This document shows positions 1-5,751 of a DNA stretch of 11,500 nucleotides, in pieces; positions within the stretch are counted from its first letter, which is position 1; every line of letters starts with the position of its first letter. Source of the stretch: Burkholderiales bacterium (lineage in GTDB: Bacteria; Pseudomonadota; Gammaproteobacteria; Burkholderiales; JAEUMW01); NCBI GenBank assembly GCA_016791285.1, contig JAEUMX010000230.1:1-11500 (forward strand), given 5' to 3'. The notes beneath the pieces were generated by a model. The model worked only from the letters and a program-made list of their open reading frames with translations, did not search any database and had not been told where the DNA came from. The position numbers and the translations under genes were made by a program.

Positions 1-167
1 GTCTCGTTGAGGTTGAGCTCCCCCTTGATCTTGACCCCGATCACCGAGAACATCACCCAGATCGCGAAATTCACCGCGAAGGCGAGCGTGCTCGCCGTCA
101 ATGCCAGGATCTGCTCGCGGCTGTAGCGCGGCTTGCTCACCCCCGCCGTCATCGCGTCCGTTGCCAT
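1..167 (-). CDS. narK: NarK-type nitrate/nitrite transporter, N-terminal fragment
   Basis: Only the first 55 codons are in the window; the gene runs off the left edge. The reading frame starts with ATG at 167-165 (MATDAMTAGVSKPRYS...). It continues into a hydrophobic helix at about residues 20-42, then VIGVKIKGELNLNET. This pattern, a first membrane helix with AVNFAIW..FSVIG followed by a charged K-x-K-x-E-L-x-L-x-E-T turn, is typical of NarK/NasA nitrate and nitrite transporters of the major facilitator superfamily. These move nitrate in and nitrite out across the inner membrane. The Shine-Dalgarno is weak (GGGAAA about 6 bases upstream), and Met6 is a possible alternative start. NarX and NarL nearby on the same strand support the call. 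The subtype (NarK1, NarK2 or assimilatory) cannot be decided from this fragment. Confidence 0.85.
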   Translation of the reverse strand, partial: MATDAMTAGVSKPRYSREQILALTASTLAFAVNFAIWVMFSVIGVKIKGELNLNE

Positions 168-372
168 GCGACGTTTCCCATTCGTATCGTTTCACGCAAG
201 GCTACGCGGTCGCGACAGCGGCACCCATTCACCGGAGGGGGTGCGGGAGGTGCCCGGGAGAGCTATCGGGGACTCGCTCCGAAGGAGGAGACGGGTGCGC
301 TGCGCTATCCGAAGGGAGTAGTCCTTGCGGACAACTTGGTCGCGGCGTTGCGAGCGTCGAGCGCTTTTCGGG

Positions 373-389
373 TCGGGCGCTCCGCCCGA
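373..389. repeat. GC-rich hairpin TCGGGCG-CTC-CGCCCGA
   Basis: A perfect 7-bp stem with a 3-base loop. Its right-hand bases also fit a competing stem, GAGCGC (359-364) with GCGCTC (377-382). In minus-strand RNA the two stems would be mutually exclusive. No T-run follows in the minus direction. It could be a transcript-end structure for the permease or a leader structure before narK; neither is shown. Confidence 0.4.
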
Positions 390-405
390 TCAGAGCCTGC
401 TACGG

Positions 406-421
406 CAGCGATCTATCGCTG
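406..421. repeat. Perfect inverted repeat CAGCGAT-CT-ATCGCTG
   Basis: Seven-base arms separated by two bases, perfectly symmetric, lie about 240 bases upstream of the narK start and 77 bases past the permease stop. As RNA from the minus strand it would form a 6-bp stem with a UAGA loop. No T-run follows, so it is a poor intrinsic terminator. The 7-2-7 geometry is the one NarL/NarP use, but the arms do not match the NarL heptamer, so an operator for another dimeric regulator is equally possible. Confidence 0.5.
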
Positions 422-497
422 AAAGTCGTAGGCGCCAAGATTAATTTGGCAGACAGTGTCAGAGCGTGTAGGCGCTACGGAAGTAAGAACCATGCTC

Positions 498-1862
498 TCA
501 AACGACCATCCACACGGCCGCCGTCAGCACGAAACCCGCGACGCCGCAGACGGTGGTCAGAGTTGTCCATGTCTTCAGGCCGTCGCCCACGGATAGACCC
601 AGGTACTTCGTCACAATCCAGAAGCCGGAATCGTTGATGTGGGACAGCCCGAGTCCGCCAAAGCCGATCGCCAATGTAACGAGCGCCACCTGAAGCGGAC
701 TGTACCCACCGGCCGCCACGGCCTGGGACAACAGGCCCGCGGTGGTCAGGATTGCCACGGTGGCCGACCCTTGAGCCGCTCGGAGCGCCAGAGAGATGAC
801 AAACGCGGCGACAATGAGGGGCATCCCCATCGCGGTCAGCGACTGCGACAGCGCACTACCGATCTTGGACTCGACCAGCACGTTGCCGAATACGCCGCCG
901 GCGCCGGTCACGAAAATGATGATGGCGACGATGGGCAATGCCGAGTCGGCGATCGACCCGCGATCGGTCTTGCTCCATCGCGCCTTGTTTCCAATCAGCA
1001 CATACGCAACCAGAAGACCGATAATCAGCGCGGTGGCGGGAGCGCCGAGGAAGGAGGCGAACGGCAGCCAGGCATGGTCCTTGGGCAGGACCGTCGCAGC
1101 CACCGATCCAGCCATGATCAGCACGATCGGCAACAGGACGATCATGACCACTGTCGCCGCACTCGGCACGGTTTTCCCGGTCTCGATCGAGTCGGTCTTT
1201 GGCGCTTCATCAGCGATCGCTTCAGTCGCCGGTGAAGGTCCCAGCACCAGCTTGTCTACGTCGAACAGCTTCGCCGCAAAGAACCCGATCACACCGACGG
1301 CGGCACAGATGATCAAGCCGATCAGCGTCACCAGCCCTACATCCGCATTCAGCAGCGCGGCAGCCGCGACCGGACCGGGGTGCGGGGGCAGCGCCACGTG
1401 GACGGTGAGCAGAATGGCTCCAACGGGCAGCGCAATCTTCAGCGGATGGATCTTGGCGACCTTGGCGAAACCAAAGACGATCGGAGCCAGGATTATGAAT
1501 GCGACGTCGAAGAATACCGGGATGCCCAGTATGAAGGACGCGGCGGTCAGCGAGGCGACGACGTGCTTCGGTCCCAGCACCTCCGTGAATCGGCGGGCAA
1601 GATTGTCCGCTCCGCCGGAGACTTCAATCAGCCGCCCCAGCATGGATCCGAGGCCGACGACGATGGCCACGGAGCCAAGTACTTTGCCCATGCCCGCGAC
1701 CATCACCGGCACGACATTCGCCAGCGGAATCCCGGTCACTACCGCGGTCCCCATACTGACCAGCAGAAGGGCGATGAAAGCCGGCAGTTGAACGTTGATC
1801 ACCAGCACCAATAAGACGGCGACCGCCACGAGAGCGGTGATCAGCAATGCTGTCGTTCCCAT
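498..1862 (-). CDS. GntP-family sugar-acid:H+ symporter
   Basis: A 454-residue, almost wholly hydrophobic protein with many membrane helices and one hydrophilic loop around residues 210-230 (A/E/D/K-rich). The length and layout match the GntP family (gluconate, gluconate-like and threonate permeases, about 440-450 residues). Family signatures are visible: GIPVFFDVAFIILAPI, ALPPHPGPVAAA, AAQGSATVAILTTAG and SHINDSGFWIV near the C-terminus. The start is ATG at 1862-1860, with AGGA (1876-1873) 10 bases upstream and just past the stop of the dehydrogenase gene; only 20 bases separate the two. The adjacent LtnD-type dehydrogenase suggests the substrate is a four-carbon sugar acid such as L-threonate or D-erythronate, but GntP substrates cannot be read from sequence. 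Gluconate or a related acid remains possible. Confidence 0.88.
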   Translation of the reverse strand: MGTTALLITALVAVAVLLVLVINVQLPAFIALLLVSMGTAVVTGIPLANVVPVMVAGMGKVLGSVAIVVGLGSMLGRLIEVSGGADNLARRFTEVLGPKHVVASLTAASFILGIPVFFDVAFIILAPIVFGFAKVAKIHPLKIALPVGAILLTVHVALPPHPGPVAAAALLNADVGLVTLIGLIICAAVGVIGFFAAKLFDVDKLVLGPSPATEAIADEAPKTDSIETGKTVPSAATVVMIVLLPIVLIMAGSVAATVLPKDHAWLPFASFLGAPATALIIGLLVAYVLIGNKARWSKTDRGSIADSALPIVAIIIFVTGAGGVFGNVLVESKIGSALSQSLTAMGMPLIVAAFVISLALRAAQGSATVAILTTAGLLSQAVAAGGYSPLQVALVTLAIGFGGLGLSHINDSGFWIVTKYLGLSVGDGLKTWTTLTTVCGVAGFVLTAAVWMVV

Positions 1863-1872
1863 GATTCGGGTT

Positions 1873-1876
1873 TCCT
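1873..1876 (-). promoter_or_regulatory. Ribosome binding site of the GntP permease
   Basis: AGGA on the minus strand, 10 bases before the ATG. It lies in the 20-base gap after the upstream dehydrogenase stop (TGA at 1885-1883). It supports both the chosen start and co-transcription. Confidence 0.5.
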
Positions 1877-1882
1877 AGCGGC

Positions 1883-2782
1883 TCACGCTGGCTTGCGACG
1901 GCGCGGGGCCACCACACGGATGACCGAGGAATCATCGGCTGCGGCCTGCCCGTTGGCCTGCCCGATCAGGTACAGACCCTCGGCGGCGGCGGCGATCGGC
2001 GTCGCCAGACCGACGGCGCGCGCCGCGCTATTGACGATCCCCATATCCTTGACGAAGATGTCGAGGCGGCTCTTCACCTCGGCTCCTCCCTCGTCGTAAG
2101 CCTGCAACATGCGGGGGCCACGGTCACCGAGCATGAAGGATGCGGCCGCACCTGCGCCCAAGGTTTTCAGGGCCACAGCCGGGTCCAAGCCAAGCGCCTC
2201 GGCGAGGGCCAGGGCTTCGGCTCCGGCGGCAATGTGGACGCCGCACAGCAGCTGGTTGACGGTCTTCATGGCTTGACCGTCTCCGGCCCTCGGACCTATC
2301 CGCACCAGCGTGGAGGCCAACTGCTCCAACACGGGAAGCGCGGCCGCATAGGCCGCATCGTCTGCACCTACCGTCACCAGCAGATCACCCTTACCCGCTC
2401 TGACCGGACCTCCGGAGATCGGGGCGTCCACCAGATGCAGCTTCGCTTCGGCCAGTTGAGCGGCCACCTCACGGACGGCGTCGATGCCGACGGTCGAGGT
2501 GAGCATGATGACCGCGCCTGGCTTCAGCACTTCAACCACGCCGTCAGCACCGTAGAGGGCCTCGTCGAGCTGGGCGCGGTTGCGCACCGCCAGCAGGACC
2601 ACATTGGCTCCGTTGGCCGCGGCGCGGGCGCCTCCGGTGGCGGTGATGCCGGCCTGCTCGGCCAGCGCAAGCCGTTCGGCGCTGATGTCGTAACCACGCA
2701 CGCTGAACTTCTCGGCCAGGCGTGTCGCCATGGGTAGGCCCATGGCTCCAAGCCCCAGGACTGCAACGATGGGAGTGCTCAT
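1883..2782 (-). CDS. ltnD: L-threonate dehydrogenase-like beta-hydroxyacid dehydrogenase
   Basis: A 299-residue NAD(P)-dependent 3-hydroxyacid dehydrogenase of the 6-phosphogluconate/3-hydroxyisobutyrate dehydrogenase family. In order: Rossmann motif GLGAMGLPMA (residues 10-19); Asp32 in GYDIS after the second strand, which favours NAD+ over NADP+; substrate-binding DAPISGGPVRAGKGD (119-133); catalytic Lys173 in GDGQAMKTVNQ; and KDMG (245-248). The stretches GVHIAAGAEALALAEA, DIFVKDMGIV and the end DDSSVIRV resemble L-threonate dehydrogenase LtnD (YgbJ) more than tartronate-semialdehyde reductase GarR. LtnD oxidises L-threonate to 2-oxo-tetronate in the cytoplasm. The start is ATG at 2782-2780 with AAAGGA six bases upstream. 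It is the first gene of a two-gene unit with the GntP permease. The usual partners (OtnK kinase, OtnC decarboxylase, OtnI isomerase) are not in the window, so the exact substrate is inferred. Confidence 0.82.
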   Translation of the reverse strand: MSTPIVAVLGLGAMGLPMATRLAEKFSVRGYDISAERLALAEQAGITATGGARAAANGANVVLLAVRNRAQLDEALYGADGVVEVLKPGAVIMLTSTVGIDAVREVAAQLAEAKLHLVDAPISGGPVRAGKGDLLVTVGADDAAYAAALPVLEQLASTLVRIGPRAGDGQAMKTVNQLLCGVHIAAGAEALALAEALGLDPAVALKTLGAGAAASFMLGDRGPRMLQAYDEGGAEVKSRLDIFVKDMGIVNSAARAVGLATPIAAAAEGLYLIGQANGQAAADDSSVIRVVAPRRRKPA

Positions 2783-2788
2783 CTTTTT

Positions 2789-2794
2789 TCCTTT
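2789..2794 (-). promoter_or_regulatory. Ribosome binding site of the ltnD-like gene
   Basis: AAAGGA on the minus strand with a six-base, A-rich spacer to the ATG at 2782. It is the best Shine-Dalgarno in the window and fixes this start. Confidence 0.7.
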
Positions 2795-2838
2795 CTTGGG
2801 AACGGAAGTGTCCTGCGTGCGTGACGCTGGGGCGGATT

Positions 2839-2869
2839 ATTCTACGGTGGCAGGGGAATCGTTGGTGAA
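2839..2869 (-). promoter_or_regulatory. Candidate sigma-70 promoter for the ltnD-permease pair
   Basis: On the minus strand a good -10, TAGAAT (2844-2839), lies 57 bases before the start codon in a locally AT-rich stretch. The -35 is poor: TTCACC (2869-2864) with a long 19-base spacer, or CACCAA with 17. An 8-base inverted repeat, GGCGGATT (2831-2838) and AATCCGCC (2892-2899), brackets it and could be a regulator site. The 203-base gap from narL suggests the pair has its own promoter. Confidence 0.35.
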
Positions 2870-2962
2870 GCATCTCACGCTGCGCTGCCGCAATCCGCCG
2901 TAGTCTGCGCTGGACTGGATCGTGTAATCGTCAACGGTCGGGAGCACATCCCTCTACGCTGC

Positions 2963-2978
2963 GCACCTTTACGGGTGC
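2963..2978 (-). terminator. Weak hairpin after narL
   Basis: GCACC and GGTGC form a 5-bp stem with a 6-base loop, starting 8 bases after the narL stop. No T-run follows on the minus strand, so it is at best a weak or factor-dependent transcript end. It is listed because it is the only candidate between narL and the next operon. Confidence 0.2.
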
Positions 2979-2985
2979 CCGCTTC

Positions 2986-3648
2986 TCACGGCTCTCTGCC
3001 GCCGATACCGTGCTCGACCGCGTAGACCGCGGCCTGCACCCGGCTCGCGAGATTGAGCTTGCGCAGGATGTGGCGCACGTGAATCTTCACCGTGCTCTCG
3101 GCGAGATCGAGGTCGCGGCCGATCTCCTTGTTGCTGGCACCCTGGGCGATGCGGGCGAGAATGTCGCGCTCGCGGGGCGTGAGCCGCTCGGGTTCATGCA
3201 CCCCCTTCTCCGCCGTCCCCGCCCTCGCCTTCACCCCCTGCACGAGCTTGCCGGTCATCTCTTCCGAGACTGGCGAGTCGCCCGCCGCCGCGCGGCGGAT
3301 GCTCTGCACCAGGAACTCGGTGTCGATGTTCTTGAGGAGATAGCCGTGGGCGCCGGCCTGCAGGGTTTCCAGCAGGTCCTCGGCGTCCTCGGAGACCGTC
3401 AGCATCACCACCCGCGCCTGCGGCACCTCTTCGGCGAGCAGCTTCACCGCTTCGCGGCCCGACATGCCGGGCATGTGCAGATCGAGCAGGACGACGTCGG
3501 GGCGCAGTGCCGCGGCGCGCTTCACCCCTTCCAGGCCGTCGCGCGCCTCGCCCACCACCTCGAAGCCCGACTGGCGCGACAAGAGGGCCTTGATGCCGCT
3601 GCGGAAGAGCGCGTGATCGTCCACCACGAGCACCCGGATCGGCCTCAA
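2986..3648 (-). CDS. narL: Nitrate/nitrite response regulator NarL
   Basis: A 220-residue NarL/FixJ-type response regulator. The receiver domain (about 3-120) has the acidic pair D10-D11, phospho-acceptor D56 in LLDLHMPGMSG, T84 in VVMLTVS and K106 in YLLKN. After a linker comes a LuxR-type helix-turn-helix (about 152-213): ERLTPRERDILARIAQG, SNKEIGRDL and recognition helix ESTVKIHVRHILRKL. The recognition region closely follows E. coli NarL (216 residues). No ATG or GTG fits the receiver's N-terminus. The best start is TTG at 3648-3646, overlapping the narX stop in TTGA, with GGGAG (3661-3657) eight bases upstream. This gives MRPIRVLVVDDHALFRSG. It is translationally coupled to narX and should be phosphorylated by it, controlling respiratory nitrate genes such as the nearby narK. 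Confidence 0.92.
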   Translation of the reverse strand: MRPIRVLVVDDHALFRSGIKALLSRQSGFEVVGEARDGLEGVKRAAALRPDVVLLDLHMPGMSGREAVKLLAEEVPQARVVMLTVSEDAEDLLETLQAGAHGYLLKNIDTEFLVQSIRRAAAGDSPVSEEMTGKLVQGVKARAGTAEKGVHEPERLTPRERDILARIAQGASNKEIGRDLDLAESTVKIHVRHILRKLNLASRVQAAVYAVEHGIGGREP

Positions 3649-5609
3649 GCGGCCTGCTCCCGGGCGATCGGCAGGCTGAGCGTGATCTCGGTGCCTCGAT
3701 CCGGCTCGGAGCGGACGTCGAGCTGCCCGCCGATGCGATGGGCGCGCTCGCGCATGATGCGCAGTCCGACGTGGGTGTCGGCCCGCTCCGCAAGCGTCGC
3801 CAGGTCGAAGCCGCGGCCGTCGTCGCGCACCGAGAAGAGGTAACCGCCGTCGCGCACCACCTCGACCACCACCTTGGTCGCACGGGCATGCTTGCGCACG
3901 TTGGAAAGCGCTTCCTGCACGATGTGCAGGACCTGTGGTTCCACCTCCGGCGCCAGGGACACGGTCGTGCCCGACGCATCGAAGCGCGTGCGGATGCCGG
4001 TTTGCCCTTCGAAGCGCTGCAGGGCGACCCGAATGGCGGTCTCGAGATCGGTCTGCCTGAGGTGCGTGCGAAAGTGCACCAGCAGCTCGCGCACGTCGTC
4101 GTAGCTTTCCTGGATACCTTCGCGGATCTGCGCGAGCTCCTGGCGGGCGTCTTCGAGATTGCCCTGTGCGAGCGACTGGTCGAGCATCTGCGCCTCGATG
4201 TTCAGGAACGCGAGCGACTGCGCGATCGAATCGTGCAGCTCTTGCGCGAGGAGATTGCGCTCCTCGGTCACCGCGAGCTCCTTGTCGCGCGAGACGAGGC
4301 GCTGATTCTCGATGGCGACGCCGAGATGCTGGCCCAGCGCCTCCAGCATCTGACGCTTCGCAGCGTTGAACTCGTGCGGCTCCTTGAAGTAGAGGTTGAA
4401 CACGCCGAGGAGCCGCCGCTTGACCCGGATGGTGAAGACCGACACCGTGCGGTAGCCGAGCTTCTGGCACTTGTACATGACATTTGCCGGGCGCGCCGGG
4501 GAGATCACGTGGATCACCGGCCGCGCGGTCTGCGCCGCTTCTCCGCAGAGGCACTCGCCCATGTCGAGGCAGCGTTCCTCGGCCGCGAAGTCGAGGTCGA
4601 GGCCTTCGTACAGATACAGATGGACGTGCTTCGACGCCGCATCGGCGAGCCGGATCGCGCCCGCCGACGCCCCGGTGAGCGCCATCAGTTTCCGGAGAAA
4701 ACCGCGACAGGTGTCCTCGATCGACGCTGGCTCGTTCAGCAGGCTGCTCATCTCGTAGAGCGTGGAGAGCTCGCGATTCTTCTCTTCGAGCGATTGGGTC
4801 TTCTGCGCGACGCGGTCCTCCAGCGTGCGATAGAGTCCCTGCAGGTGGTCGGCCATGCGATTGAAACCGGCGGCGAGCACCCCGAATTCGTCCTTCGATT
4901 CGACCGGCAGCCGCACGCCGAAGTCACCCTTCTGGATGCGTTCCAGGCTTTCCTGCAGCCGCGTCACCGGACGCACGACGAGCCGAAAGAGCAGGCAGGC
5001 CATTGCCAGCGACGCGGCGCAGGCGAGCGCCATCAGCACCATCTGCAGGAACCGGAGCATCGCGGTATCGCGCGCGATCTCTCGCTCCACCGTCAGCACC
5101 AGCTCGTTCACGACACCGACGAAGCGCTCCACTTCGAGCCGGTATTGGCCGACGAGCCCGATGCGCTGCGGCTCGTTCGTAGCGTCCAGGACGGCGAGCG
5201 CGAGCGGCTTGACGATGTCGTGCCAGCGGCGTTCCACGTCCCCCAGTTGGCGGCGAACGGACTCGGCGCGAGACAGAAACAGCGGGCGCGCGGGATCGCC
5301 TCGCCGCAACCCGGCCAGCGTGTCTTCGAACCGCGCCACCTCGGTGAGAACCTGCGCGCGCAGCATCGCCGCGTCGCCGCGACCGCTCGCAATCTCGGAG
5401 ACCAGGAAAGCGATGTGGTAGGCGCGCATGCGCTCGCTGCCGACGTCGTTTACCGCCGCAGCGCTCCCCTCGAGCTTCCTCGACTCGAACAGCGTGAGAC
5501 CGACGGCCACCAGCGCGAGCACCAGAAAGACGACCACGAGCGCCGTGATTTTCGTCCTGAGGTTGCGGGCGGCGGAAACCGCCCCGCCGGTATCGGCATC
5601 GTGTTGCAT
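3645..5609 (-). CDS. narX: Nitrate/nitrite sensor histidine kinase NarX
   Basis: A 654-residue membrane sensor kinase, slightly longer than E. coli NarX (598). TM1 spans about 21-41. A periplasmic domain (42-184) opens with a P-box-like segment, GSAAAVNDVGSERMRAY (48-64), matching the nitrate-binding P-box of NarX/NarQ. TM2 is about 186-208, followed by HAMP (about 209-262) and a coiled coil. A GAF-like central module (about 285-435) carries five cysteines (301, 347, 353, 355, 381). The HisKA_3 phosphorylation site is H459 in AQELHDSIAQS. The HATPase has N570 (QEALSNVRKHA), DDGRGFD (596-602), GLRIMRERA and GTEITLSLP. The start is ATG at 5609-5607, with only a weak CCGGAC before it; the next in-frame Met (61) would remove TM1. 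It is co-transcribed with narL and divergent from the hisN-like gene. Confidence 0.93.
   Translation of the reverse strand: MQHDADTGGAVSAARNLRTKITALVVVFLVLALVAVGLTLFESRKLEGSAAAVNDVGSERMRAYHIAFLVSEIASGRGDAAMLRAQVLTEVARFEDTLAGLRRGDPARPLFLSRAESVRRQLGDVERRWHDIVKPLALAVLDATNEPQRIGLVGQYRLEVERFVGVVNELVLTVEREIARDTAMLRFLQMVLMALACAASLAMACLLFRLVVRPVTRLQESLERIQKGDFGVRLPVESKDEFGVLAAGFNRMADHLQGLYRTLEDRVAQKTQSLEEKNRELSTLYEMSSLLNEPASIEDTCRGFLRKLMALTGASAGAIRLADAASKHVHLYLYEGLDLDFAAEERCLDMGECLCGEAAQTARPVIHVISPARPANVMYKCQKLGYRTVSVFTIRVKRRLLGVFNLYFKEPHEFNAAKRQMLEALGQHLGVAIENQRLVSRDKELAVTEERNLLAQELHDSIAQSLAFLNIEAQMLDQSLAQGNLEDARQELAQIREGIQESYDDVRELLVHFRTHLRQTDLETAIRVALQRFEGQTGIRTRFDASGTTVSLAPEVEPQVLHIVQEALSNVRKHARATKVVVEVVRDGGYLFSVRDDGRGFDLATLAERADTHVGLRIMRERAHRIGGQLDVRSEPDRGTEITLSLPIAREQAA
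3657..3661 (-). promoter_or_regulatory. Ribosome binding site deciding the TTG start of narL
   Basis: GGGAG on the minus strand inside the last codons of narX, eight bases before TTG (3648-3646). It supports a TTG start overlapping the narX TGA, rather than the long open frame that continues upstream through narX in another frame. Confidence 0.55.
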
Positions 5610-5617
5610 GTCCGGGC

Positions 5618-5632
5618 ATCATAGGACTGGCA
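5618..5632 (-). promoter_or_regulatory. Possible -10 element of narX
   Basis: TATGAT (5623-5618, minus) matches the sigma-70 -10 at 5 of 6 positions but lies only 8 bases before the narX ATG. It would therefore give an almost leaderless transcript. The upstream CTGGCA (5647-5642, 18-base spacer) is a 4 of 6 match to -35. It may be chance. Confidence 0.2.
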
Positions 5633-5647
5633 GGGGGGATTTGCCAG
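5627..5647. repeat. Inverted repeat CTGGCA-N9-TGCCAG
   Basis: Six-base perfect arms (5627-5632, 5642-5647) separated by nine bases, centred about 28 bases upstream of narX. It overlaps the weak narX promoter candidate, so it could be an operator half-site pair or a chance symmetry in GC-rich DNA. Confidence 0.4.
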
Positions 5648-5652
5648 CGGGG

Positions 5653-5681
5653 TTGCCGTCGTCGGCACCCGTCGTTAACAT
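5653..5681 (+). promoter_or_regulatory. Candidate sigma-70 promoter for the hisN-like gene
   Basis: TTGCCG (5653-5658) and TAACAT (5676-5681) are separated by an ideal 17 bases, each matching consensus at 4 of 6 positions. Transcription would start near 5688, about 64 bases before the ATG at 5752. Confidence 0.3.
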
Positions 5682-5701
5682 TCGTCTACCTTGGGGTGCC
5701 G
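5663..5701. repeat. Inverted repeat CGGCACCC-N23-GGGTGCCG in the divergent region
   Basis: Perfect 8-base arms (5663-5670, 5694-5701) flank a relatively AT-rich 23-base core containing GTTAAC. It lies between narX and the hisN-like gene, overlapping the plus-strand promoter candidate. It could be a regulator site or a stem in the leader of the plus-strand transcript. Confidence 0.45.
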
Positions 5702-5751
5702 TGAAGGACCCATCCGCCTGCCCGGCACGCCGCCATCTATCCCAGCCACCA

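Larger units (their letters stand above)
168..497. other. 330-base non-coding region upstream of narK
   Basis: No convincing gene lies here. The region is downstream of the GntP permease and upstream of narK, both on the minus strand, so it should hold the permease's transcript end and the narK promoter and leader. I see a perfect 16-base inverted repeat (406-421), a GC-rich stem (373-379 with 383-389), GCCAA-N7-TTGGC (434-450), a GTAGGCGC direct repeat (428-435, 468-475) and a TCCGAAGG direct repeat (278-285, 308-315). No clear sigma-70 promoter and no good FNR box (TTGAT-N4-ATCAA) was found by eye. Two heptamers match the NarL consensus TACYYMT at 6 of 7 positions on the minus strand (314-320, 479-485), which could be chance. 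Confidence 0.6.

Noticed and set aside
314..485. NarL heptamers at 314-320 and 479-485
   Set aside because: Each matches TACYYMT at 6 of 7 positions on the minus strand, but both miss the last base and are not in 7-2-7 pairs. Such matches are expected by chance.
101..637. Plus-strand frames over the narK start and its upstream region
   Set aside because: They overlap the narK start and the permease end in antisense, show no motif and have low-complexity Arg/Ser-rich ends.
2831..2899. Inverted repeat GGCGGATT/AATCCGCC around the ltnD promoter as a defined operator
   Set aside because: The arms are 53 bases apart, and one 8-base match in a 200-base gap is not improbable. It is kept only as a remark under the promoter entry.
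3649..4554. Upstream extension of the narL frame inside narX
   Set aside because: The extension is Arg/Ala/Pro-rich noise in another frame of narX; receiver-domain homology begins only at the TTG (3648).
3738..5624. Plus-strand open frame of 628 codons opposite narX
   Set aside because: It lies entirely over narX, is rich in H/R/E with no domain motif, and has no supported start. It is a GC-driven antisense shadow.
5428..5751. N-terminal extension of the hisN-like gene into narX
   Set aside because: It would overlap the narX coding region in antisense, and the extra residues lack family similarity. The ATG at 5752 fits the family length.
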